DNA of 64,000 bases from an uncultured Eubacterium sp. (GCA_910584645.1 CAJUAU010000014.1:13621-77620), one strand, 5' to 3'; positions 14,722 to 23,479 are shown, counted from the stretch's first letter. A program made the numbers and translations. Notes: generated from the letters alone by a model not told the origin.

Positions 14722-16044
14722 TCATCCTAACTCTTTTATGTTTTTGTATTTCATCTTGATTATGTCGATACGCTTTTGTTGCTGTCTTGTCAGGCCAAAG
14801 CCCATAAACCGGCAGATGTGGTCATTTTTCAATATACAGTAACACATCCTTTTCCAGCTGGGTATGTCTTTCGTAGATTTTATGTCATCTGTATGGTCAG
14901 GAATCCTTCCCTCAAAGATAACCCTGGATTTCTTATTCAGGGTGTAATTTGAGACGCCATTGCGCCGGATCTTGTAACCATGCGCCAGAAGCTCTTCAAT
15001 CGTCTCCTCATCCAGGCCGCCTCCAGTGTTATGCCAGAACTTAATGGAAGTATTAAATTTTTTTACATAATTATTTCTGAGCCGGACAGGCAGTGTGTCC
15101 AGCAGAAATTTTGTATAGGACTCCCATGTATGTCCTTCGGGAAGCGTCACATTGCGGTAACCCATCGCCTTACTTCTTCCATAGATACACGCGAAGTTCG
15201 CCCCCTGAACCCTGCCGATGAGCTTCGCCCAGATCTCCGGATCGATCACCCGGTACAGGTTCAGGCTGTCTTTGGAGTAGTCGTTAAAGGGTGAAGCAAC
15301 CCGCATCTGGGAAGCGCTCAGACCTGCCATATAATATAGATCATAAAGACGGTTATAATCATACCCAAACAGATAATTGGCATGCCAGATATCACTGGTG
15401 GACCAGTCATAAATTGGAGAAGCGCACCATACATCTTTAAACTGTCTGCTGATCCAGCACTCATCCTGATACCCATATTTCTTATTTAGAAAGCCACTGT
15501 ATCTCTGCATGGACTCATCCGCCCGCATCCCCAGCAGACACACCGTTTTCTTTCCTTCATGGGACATGCTGTACCACCTTCCAAACTGCTTTGCCAGGTC
15601 CTCCTGGTGCATCCGGTACTTATAGGTGGTCATCGGATTATTTTCCATATTGATCACATAATCATGCTCTGGCATCGGCCGCACCCATGCCTCCTTCTTC
15701 TTATCATCCCAGGGATACCAGAACATCTCATAGCTGCTCAGGGCAGTGCGGGTCGCCATAGGAAGACACACCCAGTAGGGTTCCACATCTTTTTCAATGC
15801 GTTTAAATGTCCGCTCAATATACTCTGTCGTCACCGTGTACTGGGCTTCAAAATCCTGGTGAAACACACCAATTCTTTTATCCGGTGCATGTTTCTTCTG
15901 ATAATCCAGCACAAGATTTAAAAGAAGCCCGCTGTCCTTTCCCCCCGAAAATGAAACATATATATTGTCAAATTCCTGAAATATAAACTTTAACCGCTCC
16001 TGCAAAGCGTCAAATACATTTTCTTCAACATAAGAACGTATCAT
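14722..16044 (-). CDS. IbrA-like phosphoadenosine phosphosulfate reductase family protein (DUF3440)
   Basis: 440 aa. An N-type ATP pyrophosphatase fold with the PP-loop VSFSGGKDSGLLLNLVLDY (~31-49), as in PAPS reductase, DndC and related enzymes. The following text GVFHQDFEAQYTVTTEYIER, CLLGMRADESMQRY and APIYDWSTSDIW-like region (ASPIYDWSTSDIWHA) matches IbrA. The C-terminal DUF3440-type part ends KRMCYCILKNDHICRFMGFGLT. It lacks the CGLH-type motif of assimilatory PAPS reductase, so sulfate assimilation is unlikely. Start supported by GGAGGTAATAC. It is the first gene of the pair and has a long structured leader. Confidence 0.8.
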   Translation of the reverse strand: MIRSYVEENVFDALQERLKFIFQEFDNIYVSFSGGKDSGLLLNLVLDYQKKHAPDKRIGVFHQDFEAQYTVTTEYIERTFKRIEKDVEPYWVCLPMATRTALSSYEMFWYPWDDKKKEAWVRPMPEHDYVINMENNPMTTYKYRMHQEDLAKQFGRWYSMSHEGKKTVCLLGMRADESMQRYSGFLNKKYGYQDECWISRQFKDVWCASPIYDWSTSDIWHANYLFGYDYNRLYDLYYMAGLSASQMRVASPFNDYSKDSLNLYRVIDPEIWAKLIGRVQGANFACIYGRSKAMGYRNVTLPEGHTWESYTKFLLDTLPVRLRNNYVKKFNTSIKFWHNTGGGLDEETIEELLAHGYKIRRNGVSNYTLNKKSRVIFEGRIPDHTDDIKSTKDIPSWKRMCYCILKNDHICRFMGFGLTRQQQKRIDIIKMKYKNIKELG

Positions 16045-16077
16045 GTATTACCTCCATGCGCGTGCAAACATTTTCGT

Positions 16078-16141
16078 GAAGAACGCTGTTATTGCGTTCT
16101 TCTGGTGTGAAGAGAGTAACGTACCGTGATCGGCGCGTTAC
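16078..16141 (-). promoter_or_regulatory. Two stable hairpins in the ibrA-like 5' leader
   Basis: The leader between the promoter and the start codon contains two hairpins. One has perfect 9-bp arms (GAAGAACGC / GCGTTCTTC, 16078-16086 and 16094-16102). The other has GTAACG / CGTTAC outer arms (16116-16121 and 16136-16141) with an inner CCG-TGAT-CGG stem. Neither is followed by a U-run, so they look like protein-binding or translation-control structures rather than terminators. The first lies 34 nt before the start codon. Confidence 0.55.
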
Positions 16142-16163
16142 AAGATATTGCCGTTTTATGGTA

Positions 16164-16192
16164 AATATACCACATTATGGTGATTTTTTCAA
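16164..16192 (-). promoter_or_regulatory. Promoter of the IbrA/IbrB-like pair, overlapped by repeats
   Basis: Minus strand: TTGAAA (16192-16187), 17-nt spacer, TATATT (16169-16164). The spacer and downstream region carry a direct repeat ACCATAA-NNN-GG (one copy between -35 and -10, one just past -10), which is a plausible operator. Transcription would start near 16157, leaving a leader of about 113 nt. The rest of the 341-nt gap holds the leader hairpins and the downstream gene's terminator (16278-16305). Confidence 0.65.
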
Positions 16193-16277
16193 CTAACACC
16201 TTGTTCCCTGCTGATCAGAGATCTTACTGAAAGATGTGGGATCAGTCCTATATTTCAGAACTTATTTTAAGTACAAA

Positions 16278-16305
16278 AAGAAGAGCACAAATCTGTACTC
16301 TTCTT
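16278..16305 (-). terminator. Terminator after the DUF4130 gene
   Basis: Convergent reading is not involved: the hairpin lies between the minus-strand DUF4130 gene's stop (16386) and the next minus-strand promoter. Minus strand AAGAAGAGTAC pairs with GTGCTCTTCTT (one G-T) around 6 nt and runs into TTTGTACTT. Confidence 0.75.
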
Positions 16306-16385
16306 CTATCTGTTTTATTTATCCCCGAAGTCCTTTTTTAAATCTGGTGTACTGACACTGACAATTCCCTCAAATTAATAATACA

Positions 16386-17162
16386 TTAAGGCTCCTGCAT
16401 TTCCTTCATGTATTTTCGGAACCGTTTGGGCAGCATCTGCATCTGCAGTCTGGGATTGATCCTCTCTTTGATCGCGATGGAATCCACAAACCGCTTCCAC
16501 AGTCTCTGCCACAATTCTTCACTGGCGGAGACACTTAACTCCAATGCTTCCAGATCCACATCCGACATCTCTGCCAGGGAGCATCCCTTTCCACTTTCAT
16601 GAATGAGCACCCTTCGATGAACCGTATCGGCGATCACCCAGTTCTCTCCTGAAAAACGGTCAGCGAAATGCTCTGCCATATAAGGAAGGACGGCGTTCTT
16701 CGGATTGATCCTCCCAAAAAGCACTCCATTCTGCAGTTCCTCGAACCGGAGAAACTGAAGTTCATGCTGTATCTCATTGATAATATGGCGCTCCAGCTCC
16801 ATCAGATACTGGACCTCCGGCCGGGTTAAGTGATCCATCACCTTCCCGCCCATGTGCAGCGCCAGGATGATCCCCCGGTAAATCCCATCTGCCTTTCCTG
16901 GGTCGTAAGAGACAGAGCACTTTTTCAGCCATTCGTAGACCGGAACGGATACCTTGTTTCGCAGGGTACGCGCCACCTTTTCTGCCTGTTCATAGTCGGT
17001 CTCCACCGGAATATATCTGGCAAACAGCTCCTGATGGTACATCCTGTCACTGATCTGAATGCGGTTGGCAGCATGGGGATGGCCTTCCTCATAAGCACGG
17101 TATACCGCGGTAAATATCCCATCCAGAGAATCTTCACAGAGGTAGATCCATCTCTCATCCAT
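16386..17162 (-). CDS. DUF4130 family (TIGR03915-like) probable DNA metabolism protein
   Basis: 258 aa. The opening DERWIYLCEDSLDGIFTAVYRAYEEGHPHA and the segment LRFEELQNGVLFGRINPKNAVLPYMAEHFADRFSGENWVIADTVHRR (given here in part only) match proteins that accompany the rSAM_link_UDG radical SAM family. The biochemical role is not known to me; genomic linkage in many bacteria suggests DNA repair or base modification. ATG overlaps the radical SAM stop by 8 nt, so translation is coupled. The start is chosen from this overlap and the GGAGGTGGCGAG upstream; the open frame extends further upstream without support. Confidence 0.85.
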   Translation of the reverse strand: MDERWIYLCEDSLDGIFTAVYRAYEEGHPHAANRIQISDRMYHQELFARYIPVETDYEQAEKVARTLRNKVSVPVYEWLKKCSVSYDPGKADGIYRGIILALHMGGKVMDHLTRPEVQYLMELERHIINEIQHELQFLRFEELQNGVLFGRINPKNAVLPYMAEHFADRFSGENWVIADTVHRRVLIHESGKGCSLAEMSDVDLEALELSVSASEELWQRLWKRFVDSIAIKERINPRLQMQMLPKRFRKYMKEMQEP

Positions 17163-18678
17163 ATCTCGCCACCTCCCCCGCTCCTGGGGCTGCCACAACG
17201 CCAGGATACAGATCCAGAAGTGACATCTGTTCAAACCGGTCTTCCCCGGTGACAGAAGCCGGAAGCCTCTCTCTGAGCCCCAGCAGATTAGTCAGTATAA
17301 ATCCTTCGTTCATACGGAGAGGAACCATCGTCTTCCCGCCACAGGTAATAAAATACATCGCCCGCTTTAATACCACCCCAAATTTTTTCAGCGCCTGATA
17401 GTCCAGACTCCCGAGCCGTCTCGCCGCCATGATGCGCTTCGCTGATTTGACTCCCACTCCCGGGATACGAAGCAGTGTATGATAATCCGCCGTCTGCACC
17501 TCTACCGGAAAAAACTCCAGATGGTTCAGCGCCCAGTTGCACTTCGGGTCCAGATGAACATTTAAAAAAGGATTTTCCGCAGAAATGATCTCTTCTGCCC
17601 GGAACTGGTAAAACCGCATCAGAAAATCCGCCTGATAGAGCCGATGCTCCCGGAGCAGCGGCGGTCCTTCCCTTCCCTCTGGCAGGGCCGGATCCTTCGT
17701 GGTATTGACAAACGCCGAATAAAAAACCCGTTTCAGATCAAACTTCTGGTACATCGCCTCTGCCATGTGCACGATCTCATAATCGCTCTCTCCCGACGCC
17801 CCCACGATCATCTGCGTGCTCTGTCCCGCCGGCACAAAACTGGCATCCGGATGAAACTCCTGCAGGGCAAAACTCTGGTTTACCGCCGGCAGGGTTTCGG
17901 ACTGTGAAGAGCTTTTTCCTCCACCTATCACCTTTTGTCCATCTCTCCTCTTGTCTCTGGCCTCTCCTGGCAGCGCTTCCCTCTGTGTAAAACTTTTTCC
18001 GGTTCCCGGTACACCCGCCCCTGCGCCCGGCAGTTCCGGCACGCTGCCATCTCCCAGCAGCAGCCGGCTCTCCCGGCGTCCCATCTGGATCTGGCGCATA
18101 GGAGTTAATATCGTCTTTCTGGATTTCTGGGGAGCCAGTGATCTCAACCCATCCGCCGTAGGCAGTTCCAGATTCGCACTCATCCGGTCTACCAGCCATC
18201 CCGTTTTCTCGATCAGCAGAGGATCCGCCCCAGGGATCGCTTTGACATGGATATATCCATTAAAACGGTATTGAACCCGCAGAAGGTGCACCGCCTGGTA
18301 GATCTGCTCCATGGTAAAATCCGGATTCTTCCGTATCCCTGAACTTAAAAATAATCCTTCAATATAATTCCGCCGGTAAAAGGAGATGGTAAGCTCCGCC
18401 ACCTCCTCCGGAGTAAAAGAGGCGCGGGGCACATCATTGGATAGACGGTTCAGACAGTATTTGCAGTCGTAGACACATTCATTCGTCAATAATATCTTTA
18501 AAAGCGAGATACACCTCCCATCTGCGGAAAAGCAGTGGCAGAGCCCTGCAGCCACAGCATTTCCCATGGTTCCCTTCACCCCTTTGCGGCTGGAGCCGCT
18601 GGAAGTACATGCCACATCATACTTCGCCGCATCCGAAAGGATCTCCAATTTTGAAAAAATATCCGCTGTCAGTTCCAT
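17155..18678 (-). CDS. Radical SAM putative DNA modification/repair protein (TIGR03916-like)
   Basis: 507 aa. A 4Fe-4S radical SAM enzyme; the cluster motif is CVYDCKYC (CxxxCxxC) at ~residue 66. Opening text DILSDAAKYDVACTSSGSSRKG and GLFLSSGIRKNPD are typical of the rSAM_link_UDG family. The C-terminus has a helix-hairpin-helix, LLRIPGVGVKSAKRIMAARR, expected to bind DNA without sequence specificity. Family members are usually near 410-420 aa; the extra length here comes from a low-complexity insert (about residues 210-300, rich in Gly, Ser, Gln and Arg). GGAGGTGG 4-5 nt before ATG sets the start. The promoter overlaps LexA-type boxes. Confidence 0.85.
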   Translation of the reverse strand: MELTADIFSKLEILSDAAKYDVACTSSGSSRKGVKGTMGNAVAAGLCHCFSADGRCISLLKILLTNECVYDCKYCLNRLSNDVPRASFTPEEVAELTISFYRRNYIEGLFLSSGIRKNPDFTMEQIYQAVHLLRVQYRFNGYIHVKAIPGADPLLIEKTGWLVDRMSANLELPTADGLRSLAPQKSRKTILTPMRQIQMGRRESRLLLGDGSVPELPGAGAGVPGTGKSFTQREALPGEARDKRRDGQKVIGGGKSSSQSETLPAVNQSFALQEFHPDASFVPAGQSTQMIVGASGESDYEIVHMAEAMYQKFDLKRVFYSAFVNTTKDPALPEGREGPPLLREHRLYQADFLMRFYQFRAEEIISAENPFLNVHLDPKCNWALNHLEFFPVEVQTADYHTLLRIPGVGVKSAKRIMAARRLGSLDYQALKKFGVVLKRAMYFITCGGKTMVPLRMNEGFILTNLLGLRERLPASVTGEDRFEQMSLLDLYPGVVAAPGAGEVARYG

Positions 18679-18689
18679 TGTTCCACCTC

Positions 18690-18747
18690 CGAACATCTGT
18701 TTTTATTATTGTAACACATATGTTCGGAAATATCAAACATTTGTTTG
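18690..18747. promoter_or_regulatory. Three LexA-type (SOS) boxes
   Basis: Measured against the Gram-positive LexA consensus CGAAC-RNRY-GTTYG. Box 1, CAAACATTTGTTTG (18734-18747), is a perfect palindrome with GTTTG half-sites covering the -35. Box 2, AACACATATGTTCG (18713-18726), has one perfect half (GTTCG) within the spacer. Box 3, CGAACATCTGTTTT (18690-18703), has one perfect half (CGAAC) over the transcription start. The clustering on one promoter suggests SOS control of the repair-like operon. Confidence 0.65.
18708..18736 (-). promoter_or_regulatory. σA promoter of the radical SAM/DUF4130 operon
   Basis: Minus strand: TTGATA (18736-18731), 17-nt spacer, TACAAT (18713-18708), 29 nt before the start codon. 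It begins 18 nt after the stop of the upstream permease gene, so this operon has its own promoter. Confidence 0.8.
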
Positions 18748-18753
18748 CATTTT

Positions 18754-20748
18754 TTATTCGTTTATAATTCTCCGGCTGCAGCGGTAAGTAATCGTAAAAT
18801 ATATAGCATATATCGCAAGAAGTACCACCGAAGTAGCTATAATGGAAAAAAGCAGTCCGGTTTTTCCAAATACCTCCATGATATAAATACACACCTGAAT
18901 ACCGAAAATGGAGTGTATGATAGCAAGAAGAAGTGGTGTGCTGAAAAAGATCAGGTTCTGCCGGAATAAAGAGCGGTAAATCATCCTCTCATCCACTCCG
19001 ATCCTTCGCAGGATCCGATATTTTTCCCGGCTGTCTGCCGCCTGGGACAGCTCTTTAAGCGAGAGCAGGGCAAAACTGGCAAGGACAAAGATAATGCCAA
19101 GATACAGACCCAGGAAAACGATCAGCGCGGTAAGACCGATACTTCTCTGATATATCTCTGTTCTGGTAGAGACATATATATGCTTTTTTATCATCTTTTC
19201 ATTGTTTAGAAGCTGATCCATCTCCTCCACACTTTTTTTATTTGTATCATAATTTGCAATGTAGCAAATGCGGTCCGGATGGAGATTTTCATCCGCCGGG
19301 ATATCATCCGGCATAACAGTAAAACCTGGCTCGGAAGGATTAGATGACATATCCAGGAAACCATCCTGGCACTCTTTATATCTGGGATGATATTCCTTTC
19401 CACCCAGCCGGATCACATGGCCTTTCTTCAGAAAATTTTCACTATACAATTTCGCTGAATAGTCATAATTTGTAATCACAAGATACTCATCCTCCGCCAA
19501 TGTCTGCTTCTCCAGTCCATAGATCCCTGCCATTTTATTATAATCACTTAATTTTATTATTTTACCTGTATTTGCAAAAACATTTGTATCATCAGTCCAA
19601 CTCATCTCCTCTTTTTCATCCCATTCATAGTATTCATAACTCGTAAATTCCACCGAATCTTTAAAAAGATCTATGTCTATTCCCTCTGCCTGCAGTTTTT
19701 CAGTCATGAACTCCTTCTCATTGTCAAAAGGAAGACCTTGATCATACATGTAACTAAGATTTACATCTGCCGGCACCAGTGTCCTGAGATTATCATTCAT
19801 AGATTTGTTAATAGAAAAACTTGTGGAAAATATGCAAATAGTTATAAACAGCAGGAGACAGATGATGCTTCCGGCAAAAACATTTGTATTTACACGGCTG
19901 CTGATCTCCTTTGTAGTAAAGGCATTGATCCCCCTCAGATAGCTTTTCTTTCTGATCTTTGACAAAAATATCAATAGGCCGGACAGCGACCAGAAGATCA
20001 AAAAGGTAGCTATGATCCCTTTTATGATCTGAAACAATATCTGACTCTCCTTCGTCAGCTGCTCAGCATTTGCCGTCACCATCCAGTAAGCATGACTAAG
20101 CACCACTGCTGCTGCCATAAATACCACCAGACAGATCCACGGGTTTCTCGCAATATTTTTCTCTGACTTCTTCTCCGCATTTAAAAGACTTATCAGCCGC
20201 GATTTGCCCACTACGAATATATCCAGCAAAAGTACCAGTGCATACATGATCAGGAAATAGATCACGGTCTTTCCAACAGCTTCTGTGGATACTTCAAAGG
20301 CAAACTTTGACATATCCGCCTCAAAGAGTTTTGCCACCAGCATACTCATCCCCTGGGACAATATAATGCCCACTCCCATACCTGCCAACAGGGAAAGTAC
20401 TCCGATGATCACCGTCTCCGCCATAAGGACTCCCGCGATCTTTTTCTTTCCCATGCCGAGGAGCATATAGATCCCGAACTCTTTCTTCCTCCTCTTCATA
20501 AGAAAGCTGCTGGCATACACAATAAGAAATGCCAGTACCACCGACACGATCACACTTGCCACCGAAAGAGTGCTTTTCATCAGATCCAGGATATCATAGT
20601 CATTTGTAAATATTTTCGTCACTACCGTCTGGTCTGAGATGGCATTGAATACGTAAAATACGGAAATACCAATAATAAGCGTCACAAAATATACCGCATA
20701 ATCCGACATGCTTTTTTTCATATTCCGGAAAGCCAGTTTAAAAATCAT
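18754..20748 (-). CDS. FtsX-like permease of a Bce-type ABC transporter
   Basis: 664 aa. Permease of the BceB/VraG class, which removes antimicrobial peptides from their lipid targets and signals to a cognate histidine kinase. Ten hydrophobic segments are arranged as 1+3+... with a large extracytoplasmic domain between about residues 310 and 525 (charged, Tyr-rich), the hallmark of BceB proteins. FtsX-type motifs include RRKKEFGIYMLLGMGKKKI near residue 90. The start overlaps the ATPase stop by 11 nt. No kinase or regulator gene lies next to it; a BceRS-like pair occurs at 51.4-53.1 kb in the same window. Confidence 0.9.
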   Translation of the reverse strand: MIFKLAFRNMKKSMSDYAVYFVTLIIGISVFYVFNAISDQTVVTKIFTNDYDILDLMKSTLSVASVIVSVVLAFLIVYASSFLMKRRKKEFGIYMLLGMGKKKIAGVLMAETVIIGVLSLLAGMGVGIILSQGMSMLVAKLFEADMSKFAFEVSTEAVGKTVIYFLIMYALVLLLDIFVVGKSRLISLLNAEKKSEKNIARNPWICLVVFMAAAVVLSHAYWMVTANAEQLTKESQILFQIIKGIIATFLIFWSLSGLLIFLSKIRKKSYLRGINAFTTKEISSRVNTNVFAGSIICLLLFITICIFSTSFSINKSMNDNLRTLVPADVNLSYMYDQGLPFDNEKEFMTEKLQAEGIDIDLFKDSVEFTSYEYYEWDEKEEMSWTDDTNVFANTGKIIKLSDYNKMAGIYGLEKQTLAEDEYLVITNYDYSAKLYSENFLKKGHVIRLGGKEYHPRYKECQDGFLDMSSNPSEPGFTVMPDDIPADENLHPDRICYIANYDTNKKSVEEMDQLLNNEKMIKKHIYVSTRTEIYQRSIGLTALIVFLGLYLGIIFVLASFALLSLKELSQAADSREKYRILRRIGVDERMIYRSLFRQNLIFFSTPLLLAIIHSIFGIQVCIYIMEVFGKTGLLFSIIATSVVLLAIYAIYFTITYRCSRRIINE

Positions 20749-21502
20749 TGAGATCACCACCCATCAGCGTAACAACGTCCATTATCTTATCAAAAAATTC
20801 TTTTCTCGTATCCGATCCCTTTCTCACCTCATTAAAGATCTGCCCGTCCTTTAAAAAGATGACCCGTGTGGCAAAGCTCGCCGCAAATGCATCATGTGTC
20901 ACCATAAGTATAGTGGCATTATAATTCTGGTTCATCCCTTCCATACTTTCCAGAAGGCTCCTGGCTGATCTGGAATCCAGCGCCCCCGTGGGCTCATCTG
21001 CCAGCACCATCGCCGGATCCGTGATCAGCGCCCGCGCCGCCGCAACCCTCTGCTTCTGTCCTCCACTCATCTGATAAGGATACTTTTTCATCACATCACT
21101 GATACCAAGGATCCCCGAAATCTCATCAATCTTTGCGTCAATCTTTAGGGGCGCCAGGTTCTGAATGGACAATGGCAGCGCAATATTTTCATATGCTGTC
21201 AACGTATCCAGAAGATTAAATTCCTGAAAGATAAAACCAAGCTTTTCCCGCCGAAACCGGTTCAGGGCATTTCCTTTTATACTAGTGATGTCCTTTCCTT
21301 CCACAAAAATCCTGCCGCTGGTCACTTTATCGATCGTGGAGATACAGTTCAGAAGAGTGGTCTTTCCTGAACCGCTGGCTCCCATGATGCCTACAAATTC
21401 TCCCGTCTCCACCTCAAAAGAGATCTGATCTACAGCCTTGGTGAGATTGGAAGTGTTTCCATAATATTTTTCTACATTTTCAAGTTTTAATATTGTGCTC
21501 AT
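20738..21502 (-). CDS. ATP-binding protein of a Bce-type ABC transporter
   Basis: 254 aa. Walker A GASGSGKTTLLN (~39-50), Q-loop FIFQEFNLLD, signature MSGGQKQRVAAARAL (~145), Walker B MVLADEPTGALDS, and H-loop MVTHDAFAASFA. The VADEPTGALDS and FNLLDTLTAYENI text places it in the LolD/MacB/BceA group. The start at 21502 has AGGAG 9 nt upstream; the in-frame ATG at 21556 lies within the promoter region and is rejected. Expression is probably controlled by the inverted repeat at 21575-21593. Confidence 0.95.
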   Translation of the reverse strand: MSTILKLENVEKYYGNTSNLTKAVDQISFEVETGEFVGIMGASGSGKTTLLNCISTIDKVTSGRIFVEGKDITSIKGNALNRFRREKLGFIFQEFNLLDTLTAYENIALPLSIQNLAPLKIDAKIDEISGILGISDVMKKYPYQMSGGQKQRVAAARALITDPAMVLADEPTGALDSRSARSLLESMEGMNQNYNATILMVTHDAFAASFATRVIFLKDGQIFNEVRKGSDTRKEFFDKIMDVVTLMGGDLNDF

Positions 21503-21574
21503 TGTGTATCGCTCCTTTCTAGTCAGAGCATACCGCAAATAAGGGGATTTTTCCATCGAACTTTCTTACAGAGG

Positions 21575-21593
21575 CTTACGGTTTTGTAAGGTT
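21575..21593. repeat. att core, left copy (also a probable response-regulator site)
   Basis: CTTACGGTTTTGTAAGGTT, identical to 35015-35033. The match ends exactly after 19 bp on both sides. The repeat contains the inverted repeat CTTAC-N6-GTAAG, and a further GTAAG follows 5 nt later on the minus strand, an arrangement like operators of BceR/VirR-type regulators. It lies 73 nt upstream of the BceA-like start. Confidence 0.8.
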
Positions 21594-21713
21594 GGGGGAG
21601 TTTCATATATTTTTAAGAATTTTCTTATCTTGTTAGATACCCTTGTTTTAGGCGGTAGATAGGGTAAGAGAAATTATATTTTTTCAAATGGTTCTGTATT
21701 TTTTCGGTGGTTT

Positions 21714-21765
21714 TGTGTAAAAGCTGTGTAAAATGCTTCTTTTTTCTGTGTACGAATTTGTGTAA
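21714..21765. repeat. Left integrase arm-type sites (TGTGTAA x4)
   Basis: TGTGTAA or TGTGTAC begins at 21714, 21725, 21747 and 21759, spacings of 11, 22 and 12 bp, i.e. on one face of the helix. The same heptamer pair with 11-bp spacing occurs inside the right end (34937 and 34948). The remaining sequence from 21594 to 21713 shows no gene. Confidence 0.65.
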
Positions 21766-21769
21766 AAAT

Positions 21770-23080
21770 TTATGAAACCTTAAATTCTTTGCTGTTGTTG
21801 GCATGTCCTGTGTCTTTGCTCACATTTCGCACAGCATCCAGCTTGTCCATCTCGTCACGCATACGTTTTTCGTCTACATGGTTGTAGACTTTCATGGTAA
21901 GTGCCAGATTTTGGTGCCCCATAATCTCCTGCAAGGTTCTCTGGTCCATACCCTTTTCTGCCATACGGGTACAAGCAGTATGCCGGAGTATGTGGGTAGA
22001 AATGTTCGGCAACAGTTCCGGTTCGGTGTCTGTCTTAATGGCATTCGCAATCTTTCTTGCATTGCACTCATACACAATACGGTGAATCAATAAGTCCAGT
22101 CTCCCTGCATTGAGCAGTTGTCCGTCTTCCCTTAAAAATACAAAGCCGCTATGACCGTCTATGGTATGGTTCTCTAATAAACCTGCATTTTGCATTTGTT
22201 TTCTTTGCATTTTCAATGCCTGTAATGCCCTCATGCTTAACGGTACTTTTCGGATACTTTTGATAGTCTTTGGATCTACCACTTGAAAACGTCGCTCATC
22301 ATTTTCATCCAACTCATAGATAAGCTGATGGTCAATCTTAATAAAACGCTTATGAAAATCCACATCTGACCATGTCAAACCAATGCTTTCTCCGCAACGG
22401 CAGCCTGTTTCAAAGAAAAAGACAAACAGATTATAGTACCAGCTTAATTCCTGACTGTGTTCTACAAGTTCCAAGAAATCTTCCTGCTGTTCTATCGTCA
22501 GTGCCTCTCTCTTATTATTGTAGATTCCCAGCTCCTTTGTACAACCCTTTGCATAGTTCTTTCTTACCATATCCTCGGATTCCGCATAGTTAAACATAGC
22601 ATTTAATACCTTATGAAGCAGAATGATACTGCCATTGCCTACTCCATTTGCCTGCATCTGCTGGTAAGTATCCAGAATATGTGTCTTACGAATCTTTCCA
22701 ATTGGCATATTTGCCATTGGTAAATCATATAGATTCTTGTTCCAGATACCCACATAGTTCTCACTGGTTCTTTTCTTAATCTTCTTCCGCTTGGTCTGCA
22801 TTTTGACATAGTGCTCAAACAGTTCATTCAAGGTCATATTGCTGGAAATATTGGAAATCAAATCCCTGTTGTTTTCCTCAATCTGCTCTTCCTTGGTGCG
22901 TAAAGCATCCTCCTGTCTTTTCCCCTTTGGGTGCGGATCTGTTTCCACCAACCGCCAACTGTACACCGTCTGATATTCACCACTGCAATCCATGTAACGA
23001 TACATATAACGTCCGTCTGTCCTCTGGCTCTCCCCTTTCCGTAGAATACGTCCTTTTTTATCTCTTCTTTTTTCTGCCAT
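21770..23080 (-). CDS. int: Tn916-type tyrosine integrase
   Basis: 436 aa. Integrates and excises the element at its att sites. The N-terminal ~70 residues (DKKGRILRKGESQRTDGRYMYRY ... VYSWRLVETDPHPKGK, shown in parts) match the arm-binding domain of Tn916 Int. A core-binding domain follows (~85-180), then the catalytic domain with Arg in TGCRCGES, HILRHT (HxxR), GHQN and the nucleophile Tyr in MKVYNHV. AGGAG precedes ATG by 9 nt. All five catalytic residues are present, so the enzyme looks functional. Confidence 0.95.
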   Translation of the reverse strand: MAEKRRDKKGRILRKGESQRTDGRYMYRYMDCSGEYQTVYSWRLVETDPHPKGKRQEDALRTKEEQIEENNRDLISNISSNMTLNELFEHYVKMQTKRKKIKKRTSENYVGIWNKNLYDLPMANMPIGKIRKTHILDTYQQMQANGVGNGSIILLHKVLNAMFNYAESEDMVRKNYAKGCTKELGIYNNKREALTIEQQEDFLELVEHSQELSWYYNLFVFFFETGCRCGESIGLTWSDVDFHKRFIKIDHQLIYELDENDERRFQVVDPKTIKSIRKVPLSMRALQALKMQRKQMQNAGLLENHTIDGHSGFVFLREDGQLLNAGRLDLLIHRIVYECNARKIANAIKTDTEPELLPNISTHILRHTACTRMAEKGMDQRTLQEIMGHQNLALTMKVYNHVDEKRMRDEMDKLDAVRNVSKDTGHANNSKEFKVS

Positions 23081-23212
23081 ATTGCTTCGCTCCTTTCGAA
23101 AAAGAGCTTCAATATGATAGTTTTATTATACCGCATCAAAGCCCTGTTTGCTATAAGAAATCTATCTTTTCTTAGCTTTGTTACTGCCAATGCTAAGAAT
23201 TACGGCTACTGC

Positions 23213-23479
23213 CTAGATGACATTGAGTTTGTCAATGTACTCTTCAAACAGCTTTCTCTTTATCTGTGGTCTGTTTCCGTTCCACAGAATATAAGAAGCA
23301 TTTGTGTTTTCGTCAATCAACTTGCGAAGTTTTGTTCTGCCTATGCGGAAATATCTTGCTGCCTCTTCTACGGATAGGGTGTATTTTTGCCATAAGGGAA
23401 TTTCTTCTGGGATAGTTTTTCTTTCACTGCTTGCATCTGCTTTGTTTGTTAATGGAATTATTTTGTGTTCTTTACTCAT
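23213..23479 (-). CDS. xis: Excisionase (Tn916 Xis family)
   Basis: 88 aa. A small winged-helix protein directing excision. LWQKYTLSVEEAARYFRIGRTKLRKLIDEN and LWNGNRPQIKRKLFEEYIDKL (each shown in part of the family motif) closely resemble Tn916 Xis. The start at 23479 has AGGAGAGG about 7 nt upstream. It lies 130 nt before int. A perfect 16-bp palindrome is 37 nt upstream of its start. Confidence 0.93.
   Translation of the reverse strand: MSKEHKIIPLTNKADASSERKTIPEEIPLWQKYTLSVEEAARYFRIGRTKLRKLIDENTNASYILWNGNRPQIKRKLFEEYIDKLNVI

Noticed and set aside
21575..21593. tRNA gene as integration site
   Set aside because: No cloverleaf can be drawn around either att copy; no tRNA or rRNA genes were recognised in the window.
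20738..21600. Disruption of the Bce-type transporter operon by the element
   Set aside because: The left att copy restores the inverted repeat and everything between it and the ATPase gene is continuous, so the operon and its presumed operator look intact.
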